Shown here piece after piece: positions 1 to 6,236 of a DNA stretch of 6,236 nt (position 1 is its first letter; each line of letters opens with the position of its first letter). The notes under the pieces are model-generated. The model searched no databases. It saw only the letters and a list, made by a program, of their open reading frames with translations, and was not told where the DNA came from. The DNA comes from Hellea balneolensis (GTDB taxonomy: Bacteria; Pseudomonadota; Alphaproteobacteria; Caulobacterales; Maricaulaceae), in assembly GCA_003233025.1 (NCBI GenBank), contig QIKS01000290.1, positions 1 to 6,236 of the forward strand, in the 5' to 3' direction. The position numbers and the translations under genes were made by a program.

Positions 1-2810
1 GCCAAATCGGCACGGAAAATTTCTGCGGCAATGGGCAAGATATCCGCAAGTGTCATATTTTGGTACGCTGCGGTGCGGGTGCGGAAATTATCAATGCCCC
101 AACTATCCGTCTGGGCATTGCTGATGACGCTCATCCAATAGCTATTGCTTTCCATAGAGGTATCAAGGTTTTCCAATATGGGTTGGACAGCGCGGGTAAA
201 TTCATCGTCACTGACATTCCCGGTTCGCAAATCTTCAGCGATTTCTGCCAGTTTTTGCCCCATATCACCGACATTTTCAGGCGTTAATCCCAAACTGACA
301 GACATATAGCCATAATCCTTAAACAGACGTGAGCCAACCCGGCTGGCAGACGGGGAATAGGCCGCCCCTTCTTCTTCTCGAATAACATCCGTAAGCTTGT
401 TGGAAAATACCCGGCGCAGGACATTCAACTGACGGTTCACCTCAATATCCGAGCCATCCGGCGCAGGCCAGTGAACCCGCAATTGCGCTCTGTTTTCGTC
501 ACCTGAGTGAGACAGAACAACCGGTTTCTTACGACCTTGGGGAAAAACAAGCTTGGTCATTTCGGGATAGGATTTATGTCCCAATGTGCGTTCTGGCAGG
601 GCGCCGAATGTGCGGGCAACCTGCTTGATCACTTCGTCTTTATCAAAATCACCAACAATAGAAATTTCGATTTGGCCATTTGCCAATTGCGGTGAAATCC
701 AGTTTTTTACATCTTCAATTGTTGTCGCCAATAAGGCTTCTTGGTTGGGCAAGCCGTACCGTTCATCGCCTGAACGCAGCAAGCGGCCCATCTCACGACT
801 GGCGACGCCGCCGGGCGTGCTGTCCAATGTCGGATACCAGCTTTCAATATATTTGGCGTAGCGAGCTTGTGCTTCCTCGCGGTAACCCGGCGCGCTCGCC
901 ATGGCGGTCATCAGATTGAGCTGATCGGCCAAATCCGAAACCACGGTTGAGCCGGAGATAAAAAATGCCTTCGTGCCAATGCCAAAACCTGCGCCAACGG
1001 CTTTGCCAGCCATCAGGCGAGAAATATCATCAACACTATGGGCCTCAAGCCCGCCCGCCGACATCATCGTATTCGCCAAAGAATTGAGGGCGCCGTCTTT
1101 GACGGGAATGGAAAGGGATCCATCGCCAATACTGACGGAAATACGAATTGTGTCTTTCTCAAAATCCGTTGCTTTGAGGTTGAGCAAAACATTATTGTCA
1201 AATTTGATCAAATCTGCACCGACATCATCAATGCGGCTGGTTTGGACGACCTTGCCGGGCGTGCCAAAATCCGTATAGGCGAAATGATCTTGCGCCTCTT
1301 GCACATTTTGTTCGATTTCTAGTACCATGGCCGCCTCAAAAGCCTGTTTGATTTGTGTTTCCGGGTTTTCCAAAATCTCGCTGGTTTTTAAATATAACAA
1401 TGGCTGGTCAAGGGCCGACCATTGGTTTTTAAAGCTGTCCCAAACTTCATCCAAGCTAATCACGTCAATATAATCTTCCAAACGCTGCAAGCTACCCGAA
1501 GGATGGGCAAACACTCTCTCGCCAGAAAACCCGGCCAAAATACCTCCGGCCAAACTGCCCGTACGCCGTGTTTCAGCCGTCTGCACCGCAACCTGCGCCC
1601 CTTTGCGACTATTGGCCAATTGTTCATCCAATTCGGCTTGCGTAAATCCGTATTTCAAAGCTTTGCGCAGCTCGCCTACACCCACATCCAAAGCATTGGC
1701 CCAATTTTCCGGGCGACTGGCCATGGTCAACGTAGCTATTTCAGCCGTTTTCAGGATAGACGACACCCCGCCGCCGCCATTTAGAAATTGCGCATCAGCT
1801 TCCAAAGCAAGGCTGGCCAGTCGGCGATTTAAAATACGGTTACCCAGACCGTCAATAAAGGCTTGCTTGCGGTTGTCCGCAATATCCGCACGCTCCATAT
1901 AAGGCTTGAGCGTCCCCAAGGTTATGGTCGTTTGAATGTCAGGATCGGTGAAATAACCAATATCAGCGCCGCGCAGAGGTATTGTACCGGCGTTCATCTG
2001 CTCTCCGGCTTCACCCACGGCTTGCCAATCAGAGAAATATTGCGCTATTTTCGCCACCGCATAATCGGTTTCAATATCACCGACCAAAACAATAAATGTA
2101 TTTTCCGGGCGGTAATAAGCTTCATAATAACTGCGAAAAGCCTCGGCATTCATGCTGGCCAAGGTTTCGTCCACGCCGATGGGCAAGCGGTCATATATCC
2201 GGCTGCCTTTTGTCAGGAACCGCAAATTATCACGCCCGGCCCGCGCTGCCGGACTGTCGCCACGCCGTTTTTCCGCCTGCACCACACCCCGTTCACGCTC
2301 GATAGCTTCCTGGGCCAAAGTCAGGTTTTCCACAGTTTCGCGCATAATCATCAAGGTTTCGTCAAACAGTTCGTCGCTCACATCGGGAAGGTCGAGGGTG
2401 TAGACGGTTTGGTCAAAACTCGTATAGGCATTGGTATCAGCGCCAAAGGCAAGGCCGTGCCGCTCCAGGCGTTTAACCATTTCCCCTTCAGGGATGTTTT
2501 TCGAACCGTTAAAAGCCATATGTTCCAAAAAATGCGCCAGCCCGCGCTGTTCATCGGTTTCGTTAAGAGAGCCGGTTGCAATACGCACCCGCAAGGCAGC
2601 CGTCTTGGTCGGCGTCGCATTGTGCATCACAGCATAGCGCACCCCATTGGGTAATTTTCCGTATATGACATTGTCGTCAGCCGGCACATCGCTGGCCTGG
2701 TGGGCAAAATCGACCGCCTTGATGTCCCGAAGAGTTTCAGATTTGTCGGACGTGCATCCAACCAGTAAAGACGCGCCCAATACGAGCGTAAAAACGGATT
2801 TCAAAATCAT
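1..2810 (-). CDS. M16 family zinc metallopeptidase lipoprotein (C-terminal end cut by the window edge)
   Basis: Reading the minus strand from the ATG at 2810 gives 936 codons without a stop up to the window edge. Residues 1-19 form a lipoprotein signal: a short basic start, a hydrophobic core and lipobox LVGC with Cys19 as the lipidation site. The protein is therefore probably anchored in the periplasm or outer membrane. The inverzincin motif HFLEH is at residues 93-97 (DNA 2520-2534): His93 and His97 bind zinc and Glu96 is catalytic. The third ligand is in the ERERGVV segment, most likely Glu173. The layout is the usual two-half M16 one: active N-terminal domain (about 48-200), first M16_C-like domain with YYRPEN at 232-237, and a second inactive pair from about 535, including REEEGAAYS at 811-819. 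E. coli PqqL is about 930 residues, so only a short C-terminal end should be missing. An AGGA ribosome site lies 7 nt before the ATG. The gene follows the methyltransferase by 17 bp, which suggests co-transcription. Such proteins degrade peptides; the substrate cannot be told here. Confidence 0.93.
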   Translation of the reverse strand, partial: MILKSVFTLVLGASLLVGCTSDKSETLRDIKAVDFAHQASDVPADDNVIYGKLPNGVRYAVMHNATPTKTAALRVRIATGSLNETDEQRGLAHFLEHMAFNGSKNIPEGEMVKRLERHGLAFGADTNAYTSFDQTVYTLDLPDVSDELFDETLMIMRETVENLTLAQEAIERERGVVQAEKRRGDSPAARAGRDNLRFLTKGSRIYDRLPIGVDETLASMNAEAFRSYYEAYYRPENTFIVLVGDIETDYAVAKIAQYFSDWQAVGEAGEQMNAGTIPLRGADIGYFTDPDIQTTITLGTLKPYMERADIADNRKQAFIDGLGNRILNRRLASLALEADAQFLNGGGGVSSILKTAEIATLTMASRPENWANALDVGVGELRKALKYGFTQAELDEQLANSRKGAQVAVQTAETRRTGSLAGGILAGFSGERVFAHPSGSLQRLEDYIDVISLDEVWDSFKNQWSALDQPLLYLKTSEILENPETQIKQAFEAAMVLEIEQNVQEAQDHFAYTDFGTPGKVVQTSRIDDVGADLIKFDNNVLLNLKATDFEKDTIRISVSIGDGSLSIPVKDGALNSLANTMMSAGGLEAHSVDDISRLMAGKAVGAGFGIGTKAFFISGSTVVSDLADQLNLMTAMASAPGYREEAQARYAKYIESWYPTLDSTPGGVASREMGRLLRSGDERYGLPNQEALLATTIEDVKNWISPQLANGQIEISIVGDFDKDEVIKQVARTFGALPERTLGHKSYPEMTKLVFPQGRKKPVVLSHSGDENRAQLRVHWPAPDGSDIEVNRQLNVLRRVFSNKLTDVIREEEGAAYSPSASRVGSRLFKDYGYMSVSLGLTPENVGDMGQKLAEIAEDLRTGNVSDDEFTRAVQPILENLDTSMESNSYWMSVISNAQTDSWGIDNFRTRTAAYQNMTLADILPIAAEIFRADL

Positions 2811-2821
2811 GGAAATTTCCT

Positions 2822-2855
2822 ATTATATTATAACCAGCGACGGACTTGTTTGCAA
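2822..2855 (-). promoter_or_regulatory. Possible promoter just upstream of the M16 peptidase
   Basis: On the minus strand, TTGCAA (2855-2850), a 17-nt spacer and a perfect TATAAT (2832-2827) precede the peptidase start; a second TATAAT follows directly (2827-2822). The -10 overlaps the stop codon of the upstream methyltransferase gene. Transcription would begin about 10 nt before the ATG, leaving little or no Shine-Dalgarno, so the match may be a chance product of local AT-richness. This is an inference from pattern only. Confidence 0.25.
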
Positions 2856-3328
2856 TATTGACCATAGGCATCACCAAACCGGCGGGTGAGATAAGCCTCT
2901 TCTTTTGCGATTACATATATCCGCAAAACGAGAATAACAAGCACAACCAACATCAACGCTATCGGTGCATTTCTGACCAAACATATTCCCATATAAATCA
3001 AGACCATACCCAGATAGATCGGATTTCGCGAAAATCTGAAAGGCCCGTGCTTTATCAGTGTGCTGTCGGCTGTGTGCGGCAAAATACTGGTTTTGGCTTT
3101 ATGATAAACAACAGCGCACCAAATCCCGAGCAAAATCCCGGCAATGACAAGCCCGGCTCCACCGTAAACAACGGCACCAGACATGCCTCCAAACCCTGCT
3201 TGCAGAATCGATTTGCGAATAAAATAATCCACCAATAAGCTTACGACTAAAATCGAAACAACAAGTATAGGTGGCGGAATTCTCACGCCGGGGTTATCCG
3301 AATGCTGCGGCTTGGTCATAGGCTTCAT
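2828..3328 (-). CDS. Isoprenylcysteine carboxyl methyltransferase family (ICMT/PEMT-like) membrane protein
   Basis: This is a 166-residue integral membrane protein when read from the first ATG of the frame at 3328; a second ATG is at residue 4. The frame stays open back to a TTG at 3421, but that extension is polar, does not resemble the family and probably covers the promoter. Hydrophobic segments lie at about residues 18-37, 51-75, 104-118 and 120-141. The family signature is clear: GPFRFSRNPIYLG at 95-107, then a glutamate pair at 143-144, and the C-terminal FGDAYGQYCKQVRRWL at 151-166. In this family these parts form the S-adenosylmethionine pocket facing the cytoplasm. The N-terminal VRIPPP before the first membrane segment is also typical of bacterial members. 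Bacterial homologues are called isoprenylcysteine methyltransferases, but few bacteria have prenylated substrates, so the true substrate (a lipid or other small hydrophobic molecule) is unknown. It probably forms an operon with the M16 peptidase gene 17 bp downstream. Confidence 0.88.
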   Translation of the reverse strand: MKPMTKPQHSDNPGVRIPPPILVVSILVVSLLVDYFIRKSILQAGFGGMSGAVVYGGAGLVIAGILLGIWCAVVYHKAKTSILPHTADSTLIKHGPFRFSRNPIYLGMVLIYMGICLVRNAPIALMLVVLVILVLRIYVIAKEEAYLTRRFGDAYGQYCKQVRRWL

Positions 3329-3392
3329 CCCAAAATTTTGACATTTATACACTGCAAGCACACGGTCAGTATTTACAGGCTTACATGCTTTT

Positions 3393-3421
3393 ATTTTTCG
3401 CACATATATTGCTTTGTTCAA
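3393..3421 (-). promoter_or_regulatory. Candidate promoter for the methyltransferase-peptidase pair
   Basis: On the minus strand, TTGAAC (3421-3416) and AAAAAT (3398-3393) are 17 nt apart, each matching four of six bases of the sigma-70-type consensus. The predicted leader to the ATG at 3328 would be about 57 nt. The match is weak. It does fit the view that the TTG at 3421 belongs to a promoter and is not the start codon. Confidence 0.25.
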
Positions 3422-3509
3422 GAAATAAACCTTAATCTAGGGTCAGAACGCTTTCAACAGGTGACATTTGGGGTTTTCTCATCCATTTTACTAAAAAACA
3501 GGATCATTC

Positions 3510-4142
3510 ATGCCCGCAAAAACCGTTACCAATCGATCTACCGATCCCGTTCAAATTATTGCTTTTGATTTTGATGGCACGATCACAACAAAAGATACAT
3601 TTGCTTTGTTCTTGCGTTATTTTGCCGGGACGCCGAGCTGGGCATTTAAACTGTTGAAACTCCTGCCTGTTTTTATGGCTTATGGCATCAAAATCATTGA
3701 TAGAAATGCGGTGAAAGCCCATGTAGTCCGGGTGTTTTTCAAAGGCGTTGATGAAAAACATCTAGAGGCCAAAGCCCAAATATTCGCCCAAGATGTCATC
3801 CCCGGACTGATTCGCCCCGAAGCGTTGAAAACCTTAAAAATCAAAACCCAATCGCCCCATAAAGTGTTCTTGGTCTCCGCCTCAATCGAACCTTATTTGT
3901 TGGCATGGGCCAAAAATCACAACATCAAGACAGTTTTATCAACAAAACTGGCCGTAAAAAACGGGATTTTGACCGGAGAGATTGACGGGGTGAATTGCTG
4001 GGGTATGGGGAAGATTAGCAAAATTAGTGCAAAAATGGCGGATACACCTTATGTTATAGTAGAAAGCTATGGAGACAGTCGCGGCGACCGGGAAATGTTA
4101 CACACCGCACAGGCGTCTTTTTGGAAGCCTTTTCGCCTATAG
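3510..4142 (+). CDS. HAD-superfamily subfamily IB phosphatase
   Basis: This 210-residue protein has every HAD catalytic motif. Motif I is FDFDGTIT with nucleophile Asp20 and acid/base Asp22. Motif II is LVSAS with Ser123. The motif III lysine is probably Lys168 in GMGKIS. Motif IV is GDSRGDREML with Asp189 and Asp193 for magnesium. The insert between motifs I and II (about 30-100) is helical and carries a hydrophobic stretch at about 44-62, as in subfamily IB. The C-terminal KPFR is common in this group. Members include SerB-like phosphatases and E. coli PgpC (YfhB), which dephosphorylates phosphatidylglycerophosphate. The DxFxxFLRY segment after motif I and the hydrophobic cap recall PgpC, but the substrate cannot be assigned from sequence alone. 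The start is supported by AGGA at 3500-3503, six nt before the ATG. The gene stands alone, divergent from the methyltransferase with a 181-bp gap. No clear hairpin terminator follows the TAG at 4140-4142. Confidence 0.9.
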   Translation: MPAKTVTNRSTDPVQIIAFDFDGTITTKDTFALFLRYFAGTPSWAFKLLKLLPVFMAYGIKIIDRNAVKAHVVRVFFKGVDEKHLEAKAQIFAQDVIPGLIRPEALKTLKIKTQSPHKVFLVSASIEPYLLAWAKNHNIKTVLSTKLAVKNGILTGEIDGVNCWGMGKISKISAKMADTPYVIVESYGDSRGDREMLHTAQASFWKPFRL

Positions 4143-4207
4143 GTAACGCTCCTATTGATTTCCCATAAAAAAAAGTATTACCACTGCATTAACGCCTAGC
4201 TATTTCA

Positions 4208-4235
4208 TTAACTTTTGGTTAGGATCGCCTTAAAT
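4208..4235 (+). promoter_or_regulatory. Candidate promoter with CtrA-like box for the repeat-protein gene
   Basis: TTAA (4208-4211), seven bases and TTAG (4219-4222) match seven of the eight fixed bases of TTAA-N7-TTAA, the box bound by the alphaproteobacterial cell-cycle regulator CtrA. The same place reads as a -35 (TTAACT, 4208-4213), followed after 16 nt by a -10 (TTAAAT, 4230-4235). In known CtrA-activated promoters the box commonly overlaps the -35, so the geometry fits. The leader to the ATG at 4279 would be about 37 nt. The call is pattern-based and depends on the organism really being an alphaproteobacterium. Confidence 0.35.
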
Positions 4236-4266
4236 CGGGGCAATGAAATTTTTTTGATGAATTATT

Positions 4267-4271
4267 GGGGA
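4267..4271 (+). promoter_or_regulatory. Ribosome binding site of the repeat-protein gene
   Basis: GGGGA lies seven nt upstream of the ATG at 4279. It supports that codon as the start, as does the signal peptide that begins there. The next in-frame ATG, codon 7, would remove the basic n-region. Confidence 0.6.
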
Positions 4272-4278
4272 CGATAAA

Positions 4279-6236
4279 ATGAAACGCACTCTTTTGATGG
4301 CCGTATGTGCGGCTGCTATCACACTACCTTCTGTTGCTCAGGATTTACCTCCTGGCAATCCACTTCCAGGCGAATGTTTTGCCCGGGTGATTGTTCCGGC
4401 ACAATACCAAACATCGCGGGAACAAATTGTTCTGCGTGAGGCAAGTGAAGAGCTGCGCAAAACACCGGCCCGTTACGAAACGGTTACAGAACGTGTTTTG
4501 GTACAAGAGGCCAGTTTCGAACTGCTAACAGTGCCTGCCACTTACAGAGATGTCACTGAAACCGTGATTGTCCAGGAAGCCTCAACAGAGTTGCTGACCA
4601 CAGCCCCCGTTTACGGCACGATTACCGAAACCGTCTTGGTGCAGCCGCAATCCATTGAATACACAACGATCCCCGCAAGCTATGAAGACATTGCCGACAC
4701 CGTCACTGTTCAAGAAGCCAGCACGCAACTTGTCTCTATTGCCCCTGTTTACGGGAATGTGACGCAAACAATTATTGTCCAGGAAGCCAGCACAGAGCTT
4801 GTGACAATTCCCGCCACTTACGGCACGGTTACCGAGACGGTTGTTATCACACCGCAAAGCGTTGATTATGTGACAATTCCCGCCGTTTTCGAGGACATTA
4901 ACGAAGCCATTATTGTCCAGGAAGCCAGCACAGAACTTGTGACAATTCCCGCCACTTTCGAAACCATAACGGAAACGATTATTGCCCAGGAAGCCAGCAC
5001 CGAGCTGGTCACTATTCCCGCGGTTTTTGAAACCGTTACCGACACCGTTGTCGTTGAAGAATCCAGAACGGAACTTGTCAGCATGCCGGCTGAATTTGGC
5101 ACGGTTACCGAGACGGTTATTATCACACCGCAAAGCGTTGATTATGTGACAATTCCCGCCGTTTTCGAAGACATTAACGTCGCCATTATTGTCCAGGAAG
5201 CCAGCACAGAACTTGTGACAATTCCCGCCACATATGAGACAGTTACAGACATCGTAATTGTTCAAGAAGCCAGTACGGAATTACGCAGCGTGCCTGCCCA
5301 ATTTGGTGAGGTCACTGAAACGATTATTGCCCAGGAAGCCAGCACGGAACTGGTCAGCATTCCAGCCGTTTTTGAAACCGTAACCAATACGGTTATTGTC
5401 CAGCCGCAATCCGTTGAATATGTCAGCGTTGCAGCCACTTACGGCGAGATTACCGAAACCATCATCGTACAAGAAGTCAGCACGGAACTTGTTACGGTTC
5501 CCGCAACTTTTGAGACGGTTACAGAGGTGATTATCGTTCAGCCACAATCCGTGGATTATGTCAGTGTTCCTGCCACATTTGAAACCGTCACAGAGGTGGT
5601 CATTGCCCAGGAAGCCAGCACAGAATTACTCACGGTTCCGGCTACTTTTGAAACCGTGACAAATGTTGTTGTCGTACAACCGCAAACCGTTGAATATGTC
5701 GCCGTTCCTGCCACATATGAAACCGTAACCCATACGGTTATCTCCCAGGAAGCCAGCACAGAATTACTCAGCGTACCTGCGGTTTTTGAAACCGTTACTG
5801 ATATTGTCGTCGTACAACCACAAACCGTCGAATATATCGCCGTTGCGGCCACTTACGCCGACGTGAGCGAAACAATTATTGTCCAAGAAGCCAGCACAGA
5901 ATTGCTTACGGTTCCGGCGACATATGAGACCGTGACAGACACAGTTATTGTCAGCCCGCAAAGCGTTGATTATGTGACAGTCCCTATTGTCAGCCCGCAA
6001 AGCGTTGATTATGTGACAGTCCCGGCGACATTTGAGACCGTCGAACACGTGGTTATTGCTCAAGAAGCCAGCACCGAACTGATCACCATACCGGCCACTT
6101 TCGAAACGGTTACAAACATTGTTGTTGTGCAGCCGCAGTCCACGGAATATATCACCGTTCCCGCTACTTTTGAAACCATTACGCAGACGGTTGTCACCCA
6201 GGAAGCCAGCACCACGCTGATTAACATCCCGGCTAT
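4279..6236 (+). CDS. Exported acidic tandem-repeat protein (C-terminus beyond the window)
   Basis: 652 codons are open to the window edge. Residues 1-20 are a Sec signal peptide: Lys2-Arg3, core LLMAVCAAAITL and a predicted cut after SVA before Gln21. A short linker (QDLPPGNPLPGECFARV) carries the only cysteine of the mature part, Cys33. From residue 53 the protein is built of 23-residue repeats. A-type units read roughly QEASTELVTVPATFETVTETVIV; B-type units start (Q/T/S)PQSV(E/D)Y. An aromatic residue sits at position 14 of every complete unit. Proline is usually at position 11, moved to 12 in units 3 and 5 and lost in units 15 and 21. Alternating valine/isoleucine/threonine suggests beta-strands, so a long fibrous or stalk structure is plausible. 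From memory, some alphaproteobacterial envelope proteins have a few similar VPAxYxTVTExV units next to OmpA or peptidoglycan-binding domains; that link could not be checked. Function is unknown. The unseen C-terminus should show whether it is anchored, an autotransporter or secreted by a type I system. Confidence 0.88.
   Translation, partial: MKRTLLMAVCAAAITLPSVAQDLPPGNPLPGECFARVIVPAQYQTSREQIVLREASEELRKTPARYETVTERVLVQEASFELLTVPATYRDVTETVIVQEASTELLTTAPVYGTITETVLVQPQSIEYTTIPASYEDIADTVTVQEASTQLVSIAPVYGNVTQTIIVQEASTELVTIPATYGTVTETVVITPQSVDYVTIPAVFEDINEAIIVQEASTELVTIPATFETITETIIAQEASTELVTIPAVFETVTDTVVVEESRTELVSMPAEFGTVTETVIITPQSVDYVTIPAVFEDINVAIIVQEASTELVTIPATYETVTDIVIVQEASTELRSVPAQFGEVTETIIAQEASTELVSIPAVFETVTNTVIVQPQSVEYVSVAATYGEITETIIVQEVSTELVTVPATFETVTEVIIVQPQSVDYVSVPATFETVTEVVIAQEASTELLTVPATFETVTNVVVVQPQTVEYVAVPATYETVTHTVISQEASTELLSVPAVFETVTDIVVVQPQTVEYIAVAATYADVSETIIVQEASTELLTVPATYETVTDTVIVSPQSVDYVTVPIVSPQSVDYVTVPATFETVEHVVIAQEASTELITIPATFETVTNIVVVQPQSTEYITVPATFETITQTVVTQEASTTLINIPA
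4822..5231 (+). repeat. Four-unit segmental duplication within the array
   Basis: The 134 bp at 4822-4955 recur at 5098-5231 with four mismatches. The offset is 276 bp, exactly four 69-bp units. Both copies span the end of an A unit, a complete B unit whose latter half reads AVFEDIN, and most of the next A unit. Such closeness, including synonymous positions, indicates a recent block duplication or gene conversion rather than selection on protein sequence alone. Confidence 0.85.
5946..6023 (+). repeat. Perfect 39-bp tandem duplication
   Basis: Positions 5946-5984 and 5985-6023 are identical. The repeat encodes IVSPQSVDYVTVP twice, which keeps the reading frame but leaves a 13-residue fragment instead of a 23-residue unit. 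Zero divergence suggests a very recent slippage or recombination event, or possibly an assembly artefact. Confidence 0.95.

Larger units (their letters stand above)
4435..6236 (+). repeat. Array of 69-bp (23-codon) in-frame tandem repeats, continuing past the edge
   Basis: Counting from Arg53, units 1-22 are each exactly 69 bp (4435-5952). Then come a 13-codon fragment (5953-5991), three full units (5992-6198) and 12 codons of a further unit. B-type units are numbers 4, 7, 11, 15, 17, 19, 21, the fragment, 24 and 26; the rest are A-type. The DNA core CAGGAAGCCAGCAC is kept exactly in eight A-type units (6, 8, 9, 12, 14, 18, 20 and 27), while other units differ mostly at synonymous sites. Units 1 and 2 are the most diverged and hold most of the basic residues, so they may be the ancestral pair. 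Unit 10 is also atypical, beginning EESRTEL. Confidence 0.93.

Noticed and set aside
1863..2654. 263-codon plus-strand open frame
   Set aside because: It is antisense to the part of the M16 peptidase that holds the HxxEH site. It has no recognisable domain and is a shadow of the real gene.
3329..3421. 31-residue N-terminal extension of the methyltransferase from a TTG
   Set aside because: The extension is polar and unlike family N-termini. The first ATG at 3328 gives a normal length for the family, and the TTG overlaps a possible -35.
4143..4207. Rho-independent terminator after the phosphatase gene
   Set aside because: There are A and T runs (around 4165 and 4247), but no stable GC-rich hairpin directly in front of a T run. 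The GGTAA/TTACC pair is too short, with too long a loop.
4582..5265. Long minus-strand open frame antisense to the repeat array, with a periodic GFLDNN / GGNCHKFCAG pattern
   Set aside because: Since the repeat period is 69 bp, a multiple of three, every frame is periodic and a stop-free unit stays stop-free in all copies. The plus-strand frame has a signal peptide, a ribosome site and protein-level conservation with synonymous changes, so this is a shadow.
4866..6063. Other minus-strand open frames in the array, some looking like Val/Ser/Thr-rich adhesins
   Set aside because: They have the same periodicity artefact, lack supported starts, and are broken at places where the sense frame is unaffected.
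4435..6236. CRISPR array or intergenic satellite repeat
   Set aside because: Units are contiguous, 69 bp, in frame, degenerate at synonymous sites and without unique spacers. This is a protein-coding repeat.

Overview
The window looks like a chromosomal stretch from a free-living, probably marine alphaproteobacterium of moderate GC content. This rests on the gene families, a CtrA-like box and a large secreted repeat protein; it is an inference and no genus can be named. There are four protein-coding genes and no RNA gene, insertion sequence or CRISPR array. Both edge genes run off the window, so neither has its stop codon here.

Left part, minus strand (3328 down to 1): two genes lie head to tail, 17 bp apart. 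The first is a small integral-membrane methyltransferase of the isoprenylcysteine carboxyl methyltransferase/PEMT-like family (2828-3328). The second is a long periplasmic M16 zinc metallopeptidase lipoprotein (start at 2810, 936 residues visible, C-terminal end missing). The peptidase has an intact HxxEH site and a clear lipobox. A shared transcript is likely, although a consensus -10 hexamer also sits at the junction.

Middle, plus strand (3510-4142): a HAD-superfamily subfamily IB phosphatase of 210 residues, transcribed divergently from the methyltransferase. All its catalytic motifs are intact, and its general layout recalls PgpC-type phosphatidylglycerophosphatases.

Right part, plus strand (4279 to the edge): a Sec-exported protein made almost wholly of a 23-residue (69-bp) tandem repeat, with 25 full copies, one 13-residue fragment and one copy cut by the edge. 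The units fall into two classes, QEASTEL-type (A) and (Q/T/S)PQSV(E/D)Y-type (B). Their order changes from A-rich (three A per B) to strict A-B alternation along the protein. Beyond residue 76 the protein has no lysine and only three arginines. The array also carries a 134-bp near-identical segment four units apart and a perfect 39-bp tandem duplication that breaks the 23-residue phase. This gene is the most unusual item in the window. A CtrA-like box overlapping a candidate -35 lies upstream.

No functional pathway clearly links the four genes. Three of them point to the cell envelope (membrane methyltransferase, envelope lipoprotein protease, exported repeat protein), and the phosphatase might act on a phospholipid precursor.
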